Part shown: positions 1-8,467 of the stretch, piece after piece | Position numbering within the stretch: position 1 is the first letter of the stretch | How the letters are laid out: each line of letters opens with the position of its first letter | Assembly: GCF_014648635.1 (NCBI RefSeq) | Contig: NZ_BMRM01000003.1 | Location: forward strand, 496,001 to 560,000 | DNA length: 64,000 nucleotides | Direction: 5' to 3' | Origin: Streptomyces cinerochromogenes | GTDB taxonomy: Bacteria; Actinomycetota; Actinomycetes; Streptomycetales; Streptomycetaceae | Translations under genes and position numbers: made by a program | Notes under the pieces: generated by a model | The model's database searches: none | What the model saw: only the letters and a program-made list of their open reading frames with translations | Told to the model about the DNA's origin: nothing

Positions 1-327
1 GCGATCGAACCCGGCTCCTTCCGCACCGACTGGGCCGGCCGCTCCATGCACCGCGTGGAAAGCACCATCGCCGACTACGACCCGATCTTCGCCCCGATCC
101 GTGAACGCCGCCTCGACATGCACGGCCGGCAACTCGGCGATCCCGCCCGAGCCGGTCGCGCCCTGCTCACCCTCGTGGAGGCCGAGAAGCCGCCGTCCCA
201 CCTGATCCTCGGCAGCGACGCCCTTCGTCTCGTCGCCGAGGCCCGTGCCGCCTTCGACGCGGAGACAGCCGCCTGGATCGAACTGTCGAAGTCCACCGAC
301 TACTCCGACGGCGCACAGCTCGCGTGA
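1..327 (+). CDS. SDR-family oxidoreductase, C-terminal part (5' end outside window)
   Basis: An open frame enters the window at base 1 and ends at the TGA at 325-327, giving 108 visible residues. The opening residues A-I-E-P-G-S-F-R-T-D-W match the segment after the catalytic Tyr/Lys in classical short-chain dehydrogenases, where PG and the following residues close over the NAD(P) nicotinamide. The rest (E-R-R-L-D and D-P-x-R-A-G-R-A-L-L) resembles the substrate lid and last helices of actinomycete SDRs. The Rossmann glycine motif and YxxxK lie upstream, so cofactor and substrate cannot be read. The family call is fairly safe; the specific reaction is unknown. Confidence 0.75.
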   Translation, partial: AIEPGSFRTDWAGRSMHRVESTIADYDPIFAPIRERRLDMHGRQLGDPARAGRALLTLVEAEKPPSHLILGSDALRLVAEARAAFDAETAAWIELSKSTDYSDGAQLA

Positions 328-539
328 GAGGCACTGAACGACTCCGATGCGCGAACCACTGCGGGTGGAGGCGATCCGGGCCAGACTGTCGGCCTGGTCG
401 GGTCCATGCCCGCCGGGCTCGTTCGAACCCGTGAAATCTCAGTTGATCCGGTCCCCGGCGCATGAATACTGGCTGTCGTCCCAGTTGAGCCGGCCTGCTT
501 CCGGCGTTTCGCACGGGACCAGTGGAAGGGCCTGCGAGA

Positions 540-1436
540 ATGATCATGCACGATGACCAAGTGGACGTGACCACCGAGACCGTCGCCACTTTGGTCCGAG
601 AACAGTTCCCGCAGTGGAGCGGCAAGGTGATCCAACTCCTGCCGTCGACCGGGACGGTCAACGCCATCTTCCGCATCGGAAACGACCTCTCTGCGCGTTT
701 CCCACTGCGTATGGCCGATGCTGACGAAACGCTGGCGGTTCTGGAACAGGAAGCCCAGGCGAGCGCGGAGATGGCACGGGTGTCCCGGTTCCCCGCCCCG
801 GAACCCGTCGCCTTGGGAAAGCCCGGAGCGGGTTACCCCATGCCGTGGTCGGTTCAGACATGGCTGCCGGGAACGGTCGCCTCTGACGCCGACCCGAGTG
901 GGTCGGACGCTTTTGCGGAGGACCTTGCGGCCTTCATCGCAGGCCTGCGGGACACCGAGACGCGGGGGCGGCTTTTCAGCGGCGGTGGTCGTGGCGGTGT
1001 TCTCGCTCACCACGACGATTGGATGGCGAAGTGCTTCGAGGAGAGTGAGGGGCTGCTCGACGTCCCCCGGCTGCGCCAGGTGTGGAACCACTTCCGGGAG
1101 TTGCCCCGCACGGGCGCCGACGTGATGAGCCATGGCGACTTGATCCCCGGCAACGTACTGGTCGCGGGAGACCGGCTCAGCGGCGTACTCGACACCGGCG
1201 GCTTCGGGCCGGCCGATCCCGCGCTGGATCTGGTCAGTGCCTGGCACCTGTTGCAGCGAGGCCCTCGGGAAGTGCTCCGGCGGGCACTGCTCTGTGACGA
1301 TCTGGAGTGGGAGCGCGGCAAGGCATGGGCGTTCGAACAGGCGATGGGTGTGGTCTGGTACTACGCCGAGAGCAATCCGGCGATGAGCAGAATGGGGCGC
1401 CGGACACTCGACCGCATTCTGGAGTCGATGGAATGA
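540..1436 (+). CDS. Aminoglycoside phosphotransferase (APH)-fold kinase
   Basis: Protein of 298 aa. The ATG at 540 is chosen over the in-frame GTG at 522 because GGAAGGG at 525-530 sits 9 nt before it. The APH/choline-kinase Brenner motif is present as H-G-D-L-I-P-G-N, with H198, catalytic D200 and N205. The metal-binding Asp of the next strand is D218 in V-L-D-T-G-G-F-G. N-terminal text resembles the ATP-binding lobe. The family phosphorylates hydroxyls of aminoglycosides, macrolides or small metabolites in the cytosol. Nothing here fixes the substrate, so a resistance role is only possible. It stands alone on the + strand. Confidence 0.85.
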   Translation: MIMHDDQVDVTTETVATLVREQFPQWSGKVIQLLPSTGTVNAIFRIGNDLSARFPLRMADADETLAVLEQEAQASAEMARVSRFPAPEPVALGKPGAGYPMPWSVQTWLPGTVASDADPSGSDAFAEDLAAFIAGLRDTETRGRLFSGGGRGGVLAHHDDWMAKCFEESEGLLDVPRLRQVWNHFRELPRTGADVMSHGDLIPGNVLVAGDRLSGVLDTGGFGPADPALDLVSAWHLLQRGPREVLRRALLCDDLEWERGKAWAFEQAMGVVWYYAESNPAMSRMGRRTLDRILESME

Positions 1437-1632
1437 TGTCGCCCCGCTCGCAAGCGGTGACAGAGACGATCGCGTGCTGCGACGAGGGGACTGGCAGCGG
1501 GGACGGGCGAAGACGAAGACGTGCGCTCCGCCTCCGACGTCTCGCAGCTGGCGCGCGACGCCGCCTGAGAAGTCCTCACGGGATGAGGATGGAAGAGTCT
1601 GGTCGTGGCCAGACAGCGCAGAGGGTGCAACG

Positions 1633-2085
1633 GTGGAACTGATCAGCCTCTCGGATGGCGAGAACGGCTTCCGGGTGCGTGTGCTGGGGCGCCGGTCGCC
1701 GGGTGTGCTGCACCTTCACGACCGGCTCGACGCGGAGGTCCTGGTCACGAGCGGCTTCGTCAGCGGTCGGCTGGCCATGTCCCTGCTCCCGTCCGACCTG
1801 GAGGACTGGTCCCGCGCTCTGGATCTTCTCGCTGCAGGGCAGGACATCTGCTGGATGGACGACGACCACAGCCCTGAGATCAGGATCCAGCCGTGCAACG
1901 AAGAGCATGGGACTCCCGCTGTTCACGTAGAGGATCTGGGCAGTTCGTGCGTCTCCGTGTTCCTTCCCGTCAACCTTGAAGAGGGGTGGATCGACGAGCA
2001 GAGGAGACTGCTCGGGAGGGTGCTGAAGGAGTGGCCGAGCGAGGTCCTGGAGTCCTCACCGGGTGTCTATGAGTGGCGGCGCTGA
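1633..2085 (+). CDS. DUF5959-like conserved hypothetical protein
   Basis: The frame is open from 1474, but the recognisable protein starts at the GTG at 1633 (V-E-L-I-S-L-S-D-G), preceded by GAGGG about 7 nt upstream. It is 150 aa. Text such as R-V-L-G-R-R, L-D-A-E-V-L-V-T-S-G-F-V and L-E-D-W-S-R-A-L-D matches a small soluble family widespread in Streptomyces that I recall as DUF5959; no function is established. It has no signal peptide or membrane segment. The family assignment is from memory, while coding status is well supported by codon bias and the ribosome site. Confidence 0.65.
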   Translation: MELISLSDGENGFRVRVLGRRSPGVLHLHDRLDAEVLVTSGFVSGRLAMSLLPSDLEDWSRALDLLAAGQDICWMDDDHSPEIRIQPCNEEHGTPAVHVEDLGSSCVSVFLPVNLEEGWIDEQRRLLGRVLKEWPSEVLESSPGVYEWRR

Positions 2086-2087
2086 AC

Positions 2088-2790
2088 TGCTGTCAGGCGT
2101 CGCCAGCAGATGAGAGCGCGTCCCTGGGTGAGGAGCGCTTCGTGGACGTCGTCGCGGATATCTCAGCGCATCCGCAGGCGGCGGAACCAGTGCAGGTGAG
2201 CGAACACGCGCTCTCCGACCCCGCGTTGGGTGCCGAGCCCGGGGCCGTGCTCGGTGCCGCGGCGGGCGATCAGCGGCTTCACCCCGAGGTTCCCGACCAT
2301 GCGCCGGTGCTTGTCGTGGTCGTAGCCACGGTCGGCCGGCACCGCGTCTCGTCGTCGGCGGAGCCGGCCGCGCTTGCCGCACACCGACGGCACGGCCTGG
2401 AGGAGCGGGATCAGCTGAGTGACGTCGTCGCGGTTGCCGCCGGTCAGGGTGGCGGCGAGCGGGGCTTCCGGTGGCGTCGGTGATCAGGTGGTGTTTGCTG
2501 CCGGTCCTGCCCCGGCCGACAGGGATTCGTCCGGTCTTGGAGCCCCCTTCAACGCGCGGATGCGGGAGCCGTCGACTGCCGTCAGGGAGAGGTAGAGGCC
2601 GTTCGCCCCGCGAAGTTCGGCAAGCAGGACCTCGTGACACCGGGGCCACAGGCCGGCCTCGGTCCACTCGGCCAGGCGACGCCGGCAGGTCATGTCCGAG
2701 CCGAAACCGAGTACCTGCGGCAGGTGTTCCCAGGCGATCCCGGTATGCAGCACGAACGGGATCCCCAGGCCCGGGGCATGACGAAATCCG
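2088..2790 (-). pseudogene. IS5-family transposase remnant, at least two frameshifts and one stop
   Basis: Reading the minus strand gives successive pieces of one IS5-type DDE transposase in different frames. An N-terminal piece reads H-T-G-I-A-W-E-H-L-P and V-D-G-S-R-I-R-A-L-K-G (first catalytic Asp). A central piece reads G-S-K-H-H-L-I-T-D. A third piece (2163-2393) reads A-D-R-G-Y-D-H-D-K (second Asp), then I-A-R-R-G and L-H-W-F-R-R-L-R. The last frame is interrupted by TGA at 2160-2162 where family members continue with Trp, then runs on to about 2088. The first ~45 residues are missing. The element is dead. Confidence 0.85.
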
Positions 2791-3182
2791 GACGGGACGG
2801 TCGGCGGTGACGTGACGCATATGCGAGGTGAGGGTCATCTGCAGCTCTGCAACAGACGGGTATTTCAGAGGTCCGCCTAGTATTTGCGTTTGTGCGGGGC
2901 GGTGGGCCGGGTACGGTCGACGCCCCCGTACGGTGTCGCCCGCACAGATCGTGGGGTTGCCCCGACGCGCACCTAGCCGCTGCCGCGCCTGGAGTTGAGT
3001 GCTCCCGTCAGCGTCGACTCGCGCAAGGTGAGGGCGGGCGCTCCGTCGGAGCTGACAGGTCAGGTGATCCGGGCAGCCGAGACGTGCGAGCGGGATCTGC
3101 CAAGTACGGTCCCCCCGGTGACGCCAACTGATGTCAGAGGGACGGACGAGTGAGTTGATGTCCGGTTCGTCGTTGCAGTTGC
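2791..3182. other. Gap between IS remnant and gerW, no assignable gene
   Basis: About 390 nt. On the + strand one frame (about 2980-3151) reads like a protein tail (V-R-A-G-A-P-S-E-L-T-G-Q and R-A-A-E-T-C-E-R-D-L) but has no convincing start or family. It could be the end of a gene cut by the IS relic. Nothing else is seen. Confidence 0.3.
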
Positions 3183-3581
3183 TCAGCGAGCACGGCGCTT
3201 GGCGAGGTGGCGTACGAGCAGGGGGATGACGGTTCCTGTCAGGAGGGCGGCAAGGGGTATGGCGACATTGGCCCAGGGAGCTGGGAGGGATTTGTAGGTG
3301 GCGGTCCCGTCTTTGATCTCGATGTAACCGCGGGGGCGGGCACCGGCACCGCCCCCTCCTTCGCCGGTGTTGGCGCCTCCGGCTTCGGGGCGCGTGCCCC
3401 CGGCGAATCCGAAGCCGACTTCCGCGACCGGAATGATGGTGATTCCGTCGCTGGTGACGGGTTCACCGAAGACGGCGGACACCGAGGCCCGGCTACCCAG
3501 CTGCTCGGCCAGGTGTTTCATCAGGGCCGCGGCCGTGTCGGCCTGCGGGACGGGCTGGTCCGGTGTGCCTGAGCTGGTCAT
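3183..3581 (-). CDS. GerW/YtfJ-family sporulation protein with C-terminal membrane segment
   Basis: Protein of 132 aa. The ATG at 3581 is preceded by GGAGGT at a spacing of about 5 nt, so the longer open frame to 3704 is not used. The core shows S-V-F-G-E-P-V-like text (S-A-V-F-G-E-P-V), I-I-P-V-A-E-V-G-F-G-F-A-G-G and a glycine-rich loop (G-E-G-G-G-G-A-G-A-R), all typical of GerW/YtfJ. A hydrophobic stretch near residues 108-125 followed by R-H-L-A-K-R-R suggests a C-terminal membrane anchor. The family is linked to spore formation and germination in Firmicutes and is common in actinomycetes; its biochemical role is unclear. Confidence 0.8.
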   Translation of the reverse strand: MTSSGTPDQPVPQADTAAALMKHLAEQLGSRASVSAVFGEPVTSDGITIIPVAEVGFGFAGGTRPEAGGANTGEGGGGAGARPRGYIEIKDGTATYKSLPAPWANVAIPLAALLTGTVIPLLVRHLAKRRAR

Positions 3582-3772
3582 CGGGTACCTCCGGGGCGGC
3601 GGATACGGCGGTACCGAGGATATGGGGCATCCGGCCAGGGTGAGCCGGCAGGAGACGGTGCCGCTGTAGCTGGCGGTGGCGGTGTCGGTCTTGGTGACGA
3701 TCACCCCCGGGGCGGCGGAGCCGCTCCCCGCGGACCGTGGAGAGACGGGGTTGCCGGACAGGAGTCTCCGGA

Positions 3773-4230
3773 TCAGGCCGGGGAGGCTCGCGCCGAAGCG
3801 GACCTCGGCCGATTACGGTGAGCGGCTCCAACCGAGTCGCACCACCCGGTCGGAATCGGCACGGCGCCCTCCCAACTGGCAGGCGGCCGGCTCGGGTCCG
3901 AGCGGGGTGTCGGCGGCGACCAGCTCGGCCAGGCCCCCGCGCCGACAGATCTGGTCGACCCGGCCACGGTGGTGCAGGCGTCCCGTCCGAGGTCGCGCTG
4001 AGGTCGACCAGCGGGCCGCGGTCGACGAATATGGCCGCTGTCCTCACCGGAGCCGGCCGGGACAAACGCTGGTAGTCGGTGGGGCGTGGGGCGTGGTCGG
4101 CGAGCGTGCTGCGCAGCGGGTCGCCGACGGCCTCCGGGTCAGCGGCCCCCGCGCCGGGCAGAGCGCGGCACAGCCCGGCGGCGAGGGTGGTCTTGCCGCC
4201 GCCGAACAGGCCGTTCAGCCATACGATCAC
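3773..4230 (-). pseudogene. Degraded P-loop nucleotide kinase (TmrB-like)
   Basis: GTG at 4230, with AGGAG just upstream, opens V-I-V-W-L-N-G-L-F-G-G-G-K-T-T, a Walker A motif typical of small AAA/TmrB-type kinases (usually ~170-200 aa). D-P-E-A-V-G-D-P-L-R follows as in the family. After about 60 residues the frame turns into Arg/Pro/Gly-rich text and homology is lost, so the gene appears frameshifted. The GTG overlaps the TGA of the upstream methyltransferase-NUDIX gene by 4 nt (GTGA), meaning it was translationally coupled to it. The substrate is unknown; some relatives give nucleoside-antibiotic resistance. Confidence 0.5.
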
Positions 4231-6599
4231 GCTTCTCCTGTGGTCGCGGCGACCGTGTCGGTGTGCCGCGCAGGGGCCGGGAGGTGTCCGTTCCGGCCCG
4301 GCCACCGGAACACCAGGCGGGAATGCTCCTTGTCCAGGACGTCCCCGGTGGGCAGTAGACGGTCGGGCGTGCCGGCCGGGTGGACGGTCAGGACCGGATC
4401 AGTGTGCTTGTCGTTGTCGTCGGCGCGGACGTGGCGGTCCCAGGCCCCTACCGTGGCCGCGAGTTGCTCGGCCAGCTGGGGACCCTGCTCGCCGAAGGCG
4501 TGGACGACCCATTCCCACTCCTTGTCCTCCGGGCGCTCTCCGTGCCGGGTGTGGACGTGGGTCAGGTAGGCGAGCGAGGCATCGCCGAGGACGGCCGGTG
4601 CGTCACGGTCCTTGGTGATGGCGGTGACGCCCGTGTCCTGGTGGGCGTGCAGACGGCAGAAGGCCGGCAGGGTGGTGGCCGCGTACAGCTGCAGGGAGCC
4701 GAAATAGGCGCCCGCCCCCATGGTGATGCCGGTGGCGACTTCGTGCCGCGGTCCGCGCAGCGCCCTCTCCAGGCCGGTTGTCGGGGCGGGGCCGCCTTCC
4801 TGGAAGCGGAGAGTCAGCTCACCGTCGAGGAGGACGCCGGCCGGGATGGTGCGGGCTTGCTGTCCTTGGTCCCGGACGAAGCCGCAGTGTGTGAAGCGCC
4901 GGGCCTCCAGCACCTGCCCGTGCCGTTCGAAGGTGACCGCGCGGGTGTAGCCGCCGATCTCCAGCGGCAGGACCAGCCGCCCGCCCTCGGCCAGCTGCTC
5001 GCGCCAGGCCGGTGAGATGTCCCAGCAGTTGTAGGTGATCACGCTGCCGTCGAAGCCGTCGCGGGGCACGAGGTGGGCGGGGGCTCCGAGGGCCGCGTCG
5101 GCCTCGATGGCGGTGACGCGTCCGCTGCCGGCCTCCGTGAGGAACCGGCGGGTGCGCCGTACGACCCACGGGTCGACGTCGGCGGTCACCACCTGCCCCT
5201 CGGGGCCGGCGACGTGAGCGATCAGCTCGGCGTTGTAGCCGCCGGAGCCCGCCTCGAACACGATCGCGCCCGGCTTCAGGCACAGGTTCTCGATCATGGC
5301 GGCTTGGAGCCAGGCCGCAGACACCGAGCTGATCGCCGTTCCGGTCTCGTCGCGCCGGGTGACGACGGCCCGGTCGCCGCCGTCGTACGCGGCGGTCAGG
5401 TTCGCTTCCGGTACGAAGCGGTGGCGCGGCACGGTCCGCAGAGCGGCGCGGACCGGCTCGGAAGGGGCCCAGCCGCCGTCGATGACCGTCTGGGCCATCG
5501 CCTGACGCAGCCGGACGGCTTCGGCCGGCTCACCCGGCACGGGCGGCTGCTCGATGGCGATGGGGTAGGAGACCACGGGCGGCAGGCCCGGGATGACACC
5601 GGGCCACACGGCATCCAGCGCGTGAGCGGCCGGGACGAAGACGGTGCCGACGCAGGCCAGAGCGTGCAGGTCGAAGAACTCCCAGCGGGCGAACTTGTCG
5701 GGCTCGGGGTTGGACAGCGTTCCCGACCAGGCGGTGATGCGGACGACTGCGGTGAGCCGGGGCACATCACCGGCGGCGTCGGCGAGCATCGCCACCACGT
5801 ACGCGTTCCCGACCTCGGCGGCTAGCCCGGTCTCCTCGGCGAGCTCACGCACCGCCGCCACCTCGAACGGCTCCGGCCCGTGGGTCTTGCCGCCGGGGAG
5901 TTCCCACATGCCACGGTGTGAGCGACCGAGAAGGACCCGGCCGGACGCGTCGGTGACGACCGCGAGCGCGGCGGTCGCCGCCGGACCGGACGGCGGCCGC
6001 CGCCGTTCCACCGCCCTGGTGCCGGCATGGCACGGGCCACGCAGGACGAGGAGGGCCAGGCCGTCGGCGTCCATCCGGTCCACCGTCCTCCAGCCGGCGC
6101 CGACCAGGGCGATCTCGTCCTCGTCCAGTGCGATCCCACGCCGCTCCTCCGGCGTGTTCTCCGCCACCGGGGTGATGACGACGAGAGCGCCTCCGTCCCG
6201 GAGCCGCTCACCCAGCCCGTGAAGGACGCGACCACGGTCCTTCAGGAAGGGGTACATCAGCCGCAGCACGACCAGGTCGTACCCCTCTTCGTGCAGCGGG
6301 GAGGGGTCGTCGCGCTCGATGTCCAGCTGCAGCCACCGCACGCCCTCGACGCAGGCGTGCTCCTCGCGGGCCCGGGCGAGCGCGCTGCCGGCGAAGTCGG
6401 CGGCGTCCACGGTGTAGCCGAGGGAGGCGAGGTAGACGGCCAGCTCACCGGTGCCGCATCCCACGTCGAGCGCCCGACCGCCGCAGTCGGGGGCGGGGGT
6501 GTGCCCGGCGAGTAGTTCCCTCTCGCGCTCACCGACCTGCCGGAACCCCTTGCCGTCGCTGAAGTGCTGCTCCCACTGGTCGCGGGCGATGTACGTCAA
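4227..6599 (-). CDS. Three-domain fusion: class I SAM methyltransferase, NUDIX hydrolase, PCMT-like (FxLD-system) methyltransferase
   Basis: Protein of 790 aa. The frame is open to 7115, but homology begins at the TTG at 6599 with AGGAG 7 nt upstream. Residues ~1-190 are a class I methyltransferase (motif I L-D-V-G-C-G-T-G-E at 44-52). Residues ~205-345 are NUDIX with a perfect box at 237-259 (G237, E243, R251-E252, E255-E256, G258). Residues ~355-600 match protein-L-isoaspartate-type methyltransferases (A-L-R-T-V-P-R-H-R-F-V-P; V-F-E-A-G-S-G-G-Y-N-A), especially the form called 'methyltransferase, FxLD system'. The tail to 790 is typical of that form. No FxLD precursor peptide or lanthipeptide dehydratase gene is visible nearby, so the substrate is unknown. 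It is coupled to the kinase remnant downstream. Confidence 0.8.
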   Translation of the reverse strand: MTYIARDQWEQHFSDGKGFRQVGERERELLAGHTPAPDCGGRALDVGCGTGELAVYLASLGYTVDAADFAGSALARAREEHACVEGVRWLQLDIERDDPSPLHEEGYDLVVLRLMYPFLKDRGRVLHGLGERLRDGGALVVITPVAENTPEERRGIALDEDEIALVGAGWRTVDRMDADGLALLVLRGPCHAGTRAVERRRPPSGPAATAALAVVTDASGRVLLGRSHRGMWELPGGKTHGPEPFEVAAVRELAEETGLAAEVGNAYVVAMLADAAGDVPRLTAVVRITAWSGTLSNPEPDKFARWEFFDLHALACVGTVFVPAAHALDAVWPGVIPGLPPVVSYPIAIEQPPVPGEPAEAVRLRQAMAQTVIDGGWAPSEPVRAALRTVPRHRFVPEANLTAAYDGGDRAVVTRRDETGTAISSVSAAWLQAAMIENLCLKPGAIVFEAGSGGYNAELIAHVAGPEGQVVTADVDPWVVRRTRRFLTEAGSGRVTAIEADAALGAPAHLVPRDGFDGSVITYNCWDISPAWREQLAEGGRLVLPLEIGGYTRAVTFERHGQVLEARRFTHCGFVRDQGQQARTIPAGVLLDGELTLRFQEGGPAPTTGLERALRGPRHEVATGITMGAGAYFGSLQLYAATTLPAFCRLHAHQDTGVTAITKDRDAPAVLGDASLAYLTHVHTRHGERPEDKEWEWVVHAFGEQGPQLAEQLAATVGAWDRHVRADDNDKHTDPVLTVHPAGTPDRLLPTGDVLDKEHSRLVFRWPGRNGHLPAPARHTDTVAATTGEA

Positions 6600-7247
6600 C
6601 GTGCTGCTCCTCGTGCGTAAGTGCGGTGATGGCCAGGGGCGCCGTGCGGCGCGGAGCCGGGCCAGGGTGCGGCGGCCTCGCTCCACGAACTCGGGATCGG
6701 CTTCGACAGGTTCTCGGCGCTGCCGCTGTCTCGTTCGGCTGACGTCAAGGCGTCCCCCTCGTGGACGTGATGGCGGTGTCGCCGTGTTCAACGACGCCAC
6801 CCCAATTTCGAACACCTGCTCTTTCGGACGGGTTGTGCGCCCTGGGGTTGAGCGGTTCTCCGAAGGTGCGTCGTGCACCGACCCTTGCCGTGCAAGGGCA
6901 CGCGCCCGGGGCGGATTGGCCGAAACGCCGACGCAAGCACTGCTCTGTGCGCGAACAGCATCCGTACGGCGGGGGGAGCAGGCCGGTACGTGGGTTCTGC
7001 CGGCGTCATGGGGAACATCTGCTCGGCGAGGGAGGCCACCGCCCCGCGCCCTTCTCTCCGTAGGACGCCACAGTGGGGGCCTCCAGGTCCGGCAGGAAGC
7101 GGCCGGCTGCGTCACGAGGGAAGAGGCTCAGAGTCACGAGGGAAGAGGCTCAGACCTTGGTCGATGCCGACCGGGTTCTCCGAGAGGCCGGTCCACGGGG
7201 GCCGGGGCCTTCGAACGGTTCCGACCGGGCCAGGAGAGAATCCTGGC
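6600..7247. other. Intergenic region upstream of methyltransferase fusion
   Basis: About 650 nt between divergent genes. Several frames are open by GC bias, but none resembles a protein or has a good start. In particular no small Cys/Ser/Thr-rich leader peptide of FxLD type was seen. It contains the 22-bp tandem repeat at 7111-7154. Promoters for both flanking genes must lie here, but no strong -35/-10 pair stands out. Confidence 0.4.
7111..7154. repeat. Perfect 22-bp tandem duplication
   Basis: GTCACGAGGGAAGAGGCTCA followed by GA occurs twice head to tail (7111-7132 and 7133-7154), identical in all 22 positions, about 95 nt before the 7248 start. It could be a recent slip duplication or a paired binding site. 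Confidence 0.9.
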
Positions 7248-7949
7248 ATGGTGATGGCACGGCATGTGTATTCCTCGTCGCCCGTCGTGGACGGGCACCC
7301 GCTCCTGGCTGAGCCGGGCTTCTGGCCCGCGTACTTGGCGGACCTCGCCGAGGGGTTCGCGCCGGAGGCCTTCGGATCGGACGGGGGCGACGCGGACGCC
7401 ATGCTGGACACGCTCCACGACCCGTCGGCATGGCCCGTGTTCACGGTGCCGCTGGCCGGCGACTTCGCGATCGTCGTGCACTTCAACAGCGGCGAGGAGT
7501 ACACGACCACGGACTACTTCCTCACCCACCCCGACTGGACCCAGGACCTCGTCCTGGCCGGCGACGACCAGGACCGCATCGGCCCCGGGCTGTGCTGGCC
7601 CGAACTCGCCGCCCTGCTGGAGGCACCGCCCGGTGCGGCAGGCGTCACCGACTCGCACGCCCGTCTCCTCCTTCTTCTGCCTGTTCTCGGCGACGCGGCT
7701 GTTCCGGAGGAGGCCGTGACGGCGGTGGTCGAGGCTTTGGTCGCCCAGGGTGCGCCCGAGGCGAGCGAGGCGTTGGCCAGACACCTGCTTCAGGGGCACC
7801 CGATGTGGGGCGTCGAGGACTGGTGGTTCGACGATGACGAGCAGAGCTGGCTCTGCGAGGGCGAACACAGCCCACGCAAGATTCCTCTCGGCGACCACCT
7901 GCCCCCGCAGCAGCGAGCCGCCCTCGAAGCCTGCCTCACTCCCCGCTGA
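7248..7949 (+). CDS. Conserved hypothetical protein (233 aa), acidic, soluble
   Basis: ATG at 7248 follows AGGAG at 7232-7236 (11 nt); the frame is open further upstream without homology-like text. The protein is rich in Asp/Glu with V-V-H-F-N-S-G-E-E-Y, H-P-D-W-T-Q-D-L and G-P-G-L-C-W-P-E-L segments that look like a structured domain. The C-terminal half has helical L/A-rich text and ends with W-W-F-D-D-D-E-Q-S-W. There is no signal peptide or membrane segment. I believe similar proteins occur across Streptomyces, with no known function. Coding status is strong. Confidence 0.7.
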   Translation: MVMARHVYSSSPVVDGHPLLAEPGFWPAYLADLAEGFAPEAFGSDGGDADAMLDTLHDPSAWPVFTVPLAGDFAIVVHFNSGEEYTTTDYFLTHPDWTQDLVLAGDDQDRIGPGLCWPELAALLEAPPGAAGVTDSHARLLLLLPVLGDAAVPEEAVTAVVEALVAQGAPEASEALARHLLQGHPMWGVEDWWFDDDEQSWLCEGEHSPRKIPLGDHLPPQQRAALEACLTPR

Positions 7950-7971
7950 CCGTCTCAAGCCGCAGGGACAA

Positions 7972-8104
7972 CGGCCTCGGTGGGCGAGACCCCGAGGGCG
8001 ACCGATTCGGCGGGTGAGGCCCCGAAGGCGACCGACTCGCCGGGGGAAGCCTGAAGGCGACGGACTCGGTGGGCGAGGTCCCGGAGGCGACCCACTCGTC
8101 GTAG
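7972..8104. repeat. Four degenerate ~30-bp tandem units
   Basis: Directly after the 7248 gene, four imperfect units follow one another. Each carries the pattern CGGCGGG-GAGGCCCCGAAGGCGACC-GACT with substitutions and one short deletion: about 7978-8008, 8009-8038, 8039-8067 and 8068-8097. They may be a decayed minisatellite or the repetitive tail of a lost coding sequence. Confidence 0.65.
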
Positions 8105-8126
8105 ATCGTGTGGCCGATGGCGGAAT

Positions 8127-8380
8127 CACCGGCAGGTGATCGACAGGATCCTGCATCGAGTGCGGATCGGGGTGCAGTGGCGTGATCTGCCCGAGAGGTT
8201 CGGTCCCTAGAAAGCCGTGTATGAACGCCTTCGGCTGTGGTCGGCCGACGGCATCTGGGAACGGCTGCTGCAGCAGGTCCAGGCTGTGGCAGATGCTGCG
8301 GGCGAGATCGGCTGGAGATCTCGTGGGTGAACACATCCCATGCCGGTTCGGCGGTCTCTGTCTGGTGCGGCGGAGCGAAG
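8127..8380 (+). pseudogene. IS5-type transposase N-terminal remnant
   Basis: Frame 8145 onward reads H-R-V-R-I-G-V-Q-W-R-D-L-P-E-R-F-G-P, then a TAG stop where relatives have Trp, then K-A-V-Y-E-R-L-R-L-W-S-A-D-G-I-W-E-R-L-L. A frameshift near 8320 leads into E-I-S-W-V-N-T-S-H-A, the decayed counterpart of the V-D-S-T catalytic region. The C-terminal two thirds are missing. The remnant lies immediately upstream of the acetyltransferase gene. Confidence 0.8.
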
Positions 8381-8467
8381 TTGATCGCGGACGCGGGTCT
8401 GTTGCCGGTGGTCCGGTCGGCGGGCTGGACCCTGCTGCTGTGGGCACGGGGCCGATACAGTGAGGAA

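Noticed and set aside
2892..3131. 79-aa + strand frame after the IS remnant
   Set aside because: Arg/Gly-rich with no ribosome site; a different frame in the same place looks more protein-like but is also unassigned.
6745..7039. Possible FxLD precursor peptide near the methyltransferase fusion
   Set aside because: Small frames here lack the Phe-x-Leu-Asp leader motif and a Cys/Ser/Thr-rich core, and have no ribosome site.
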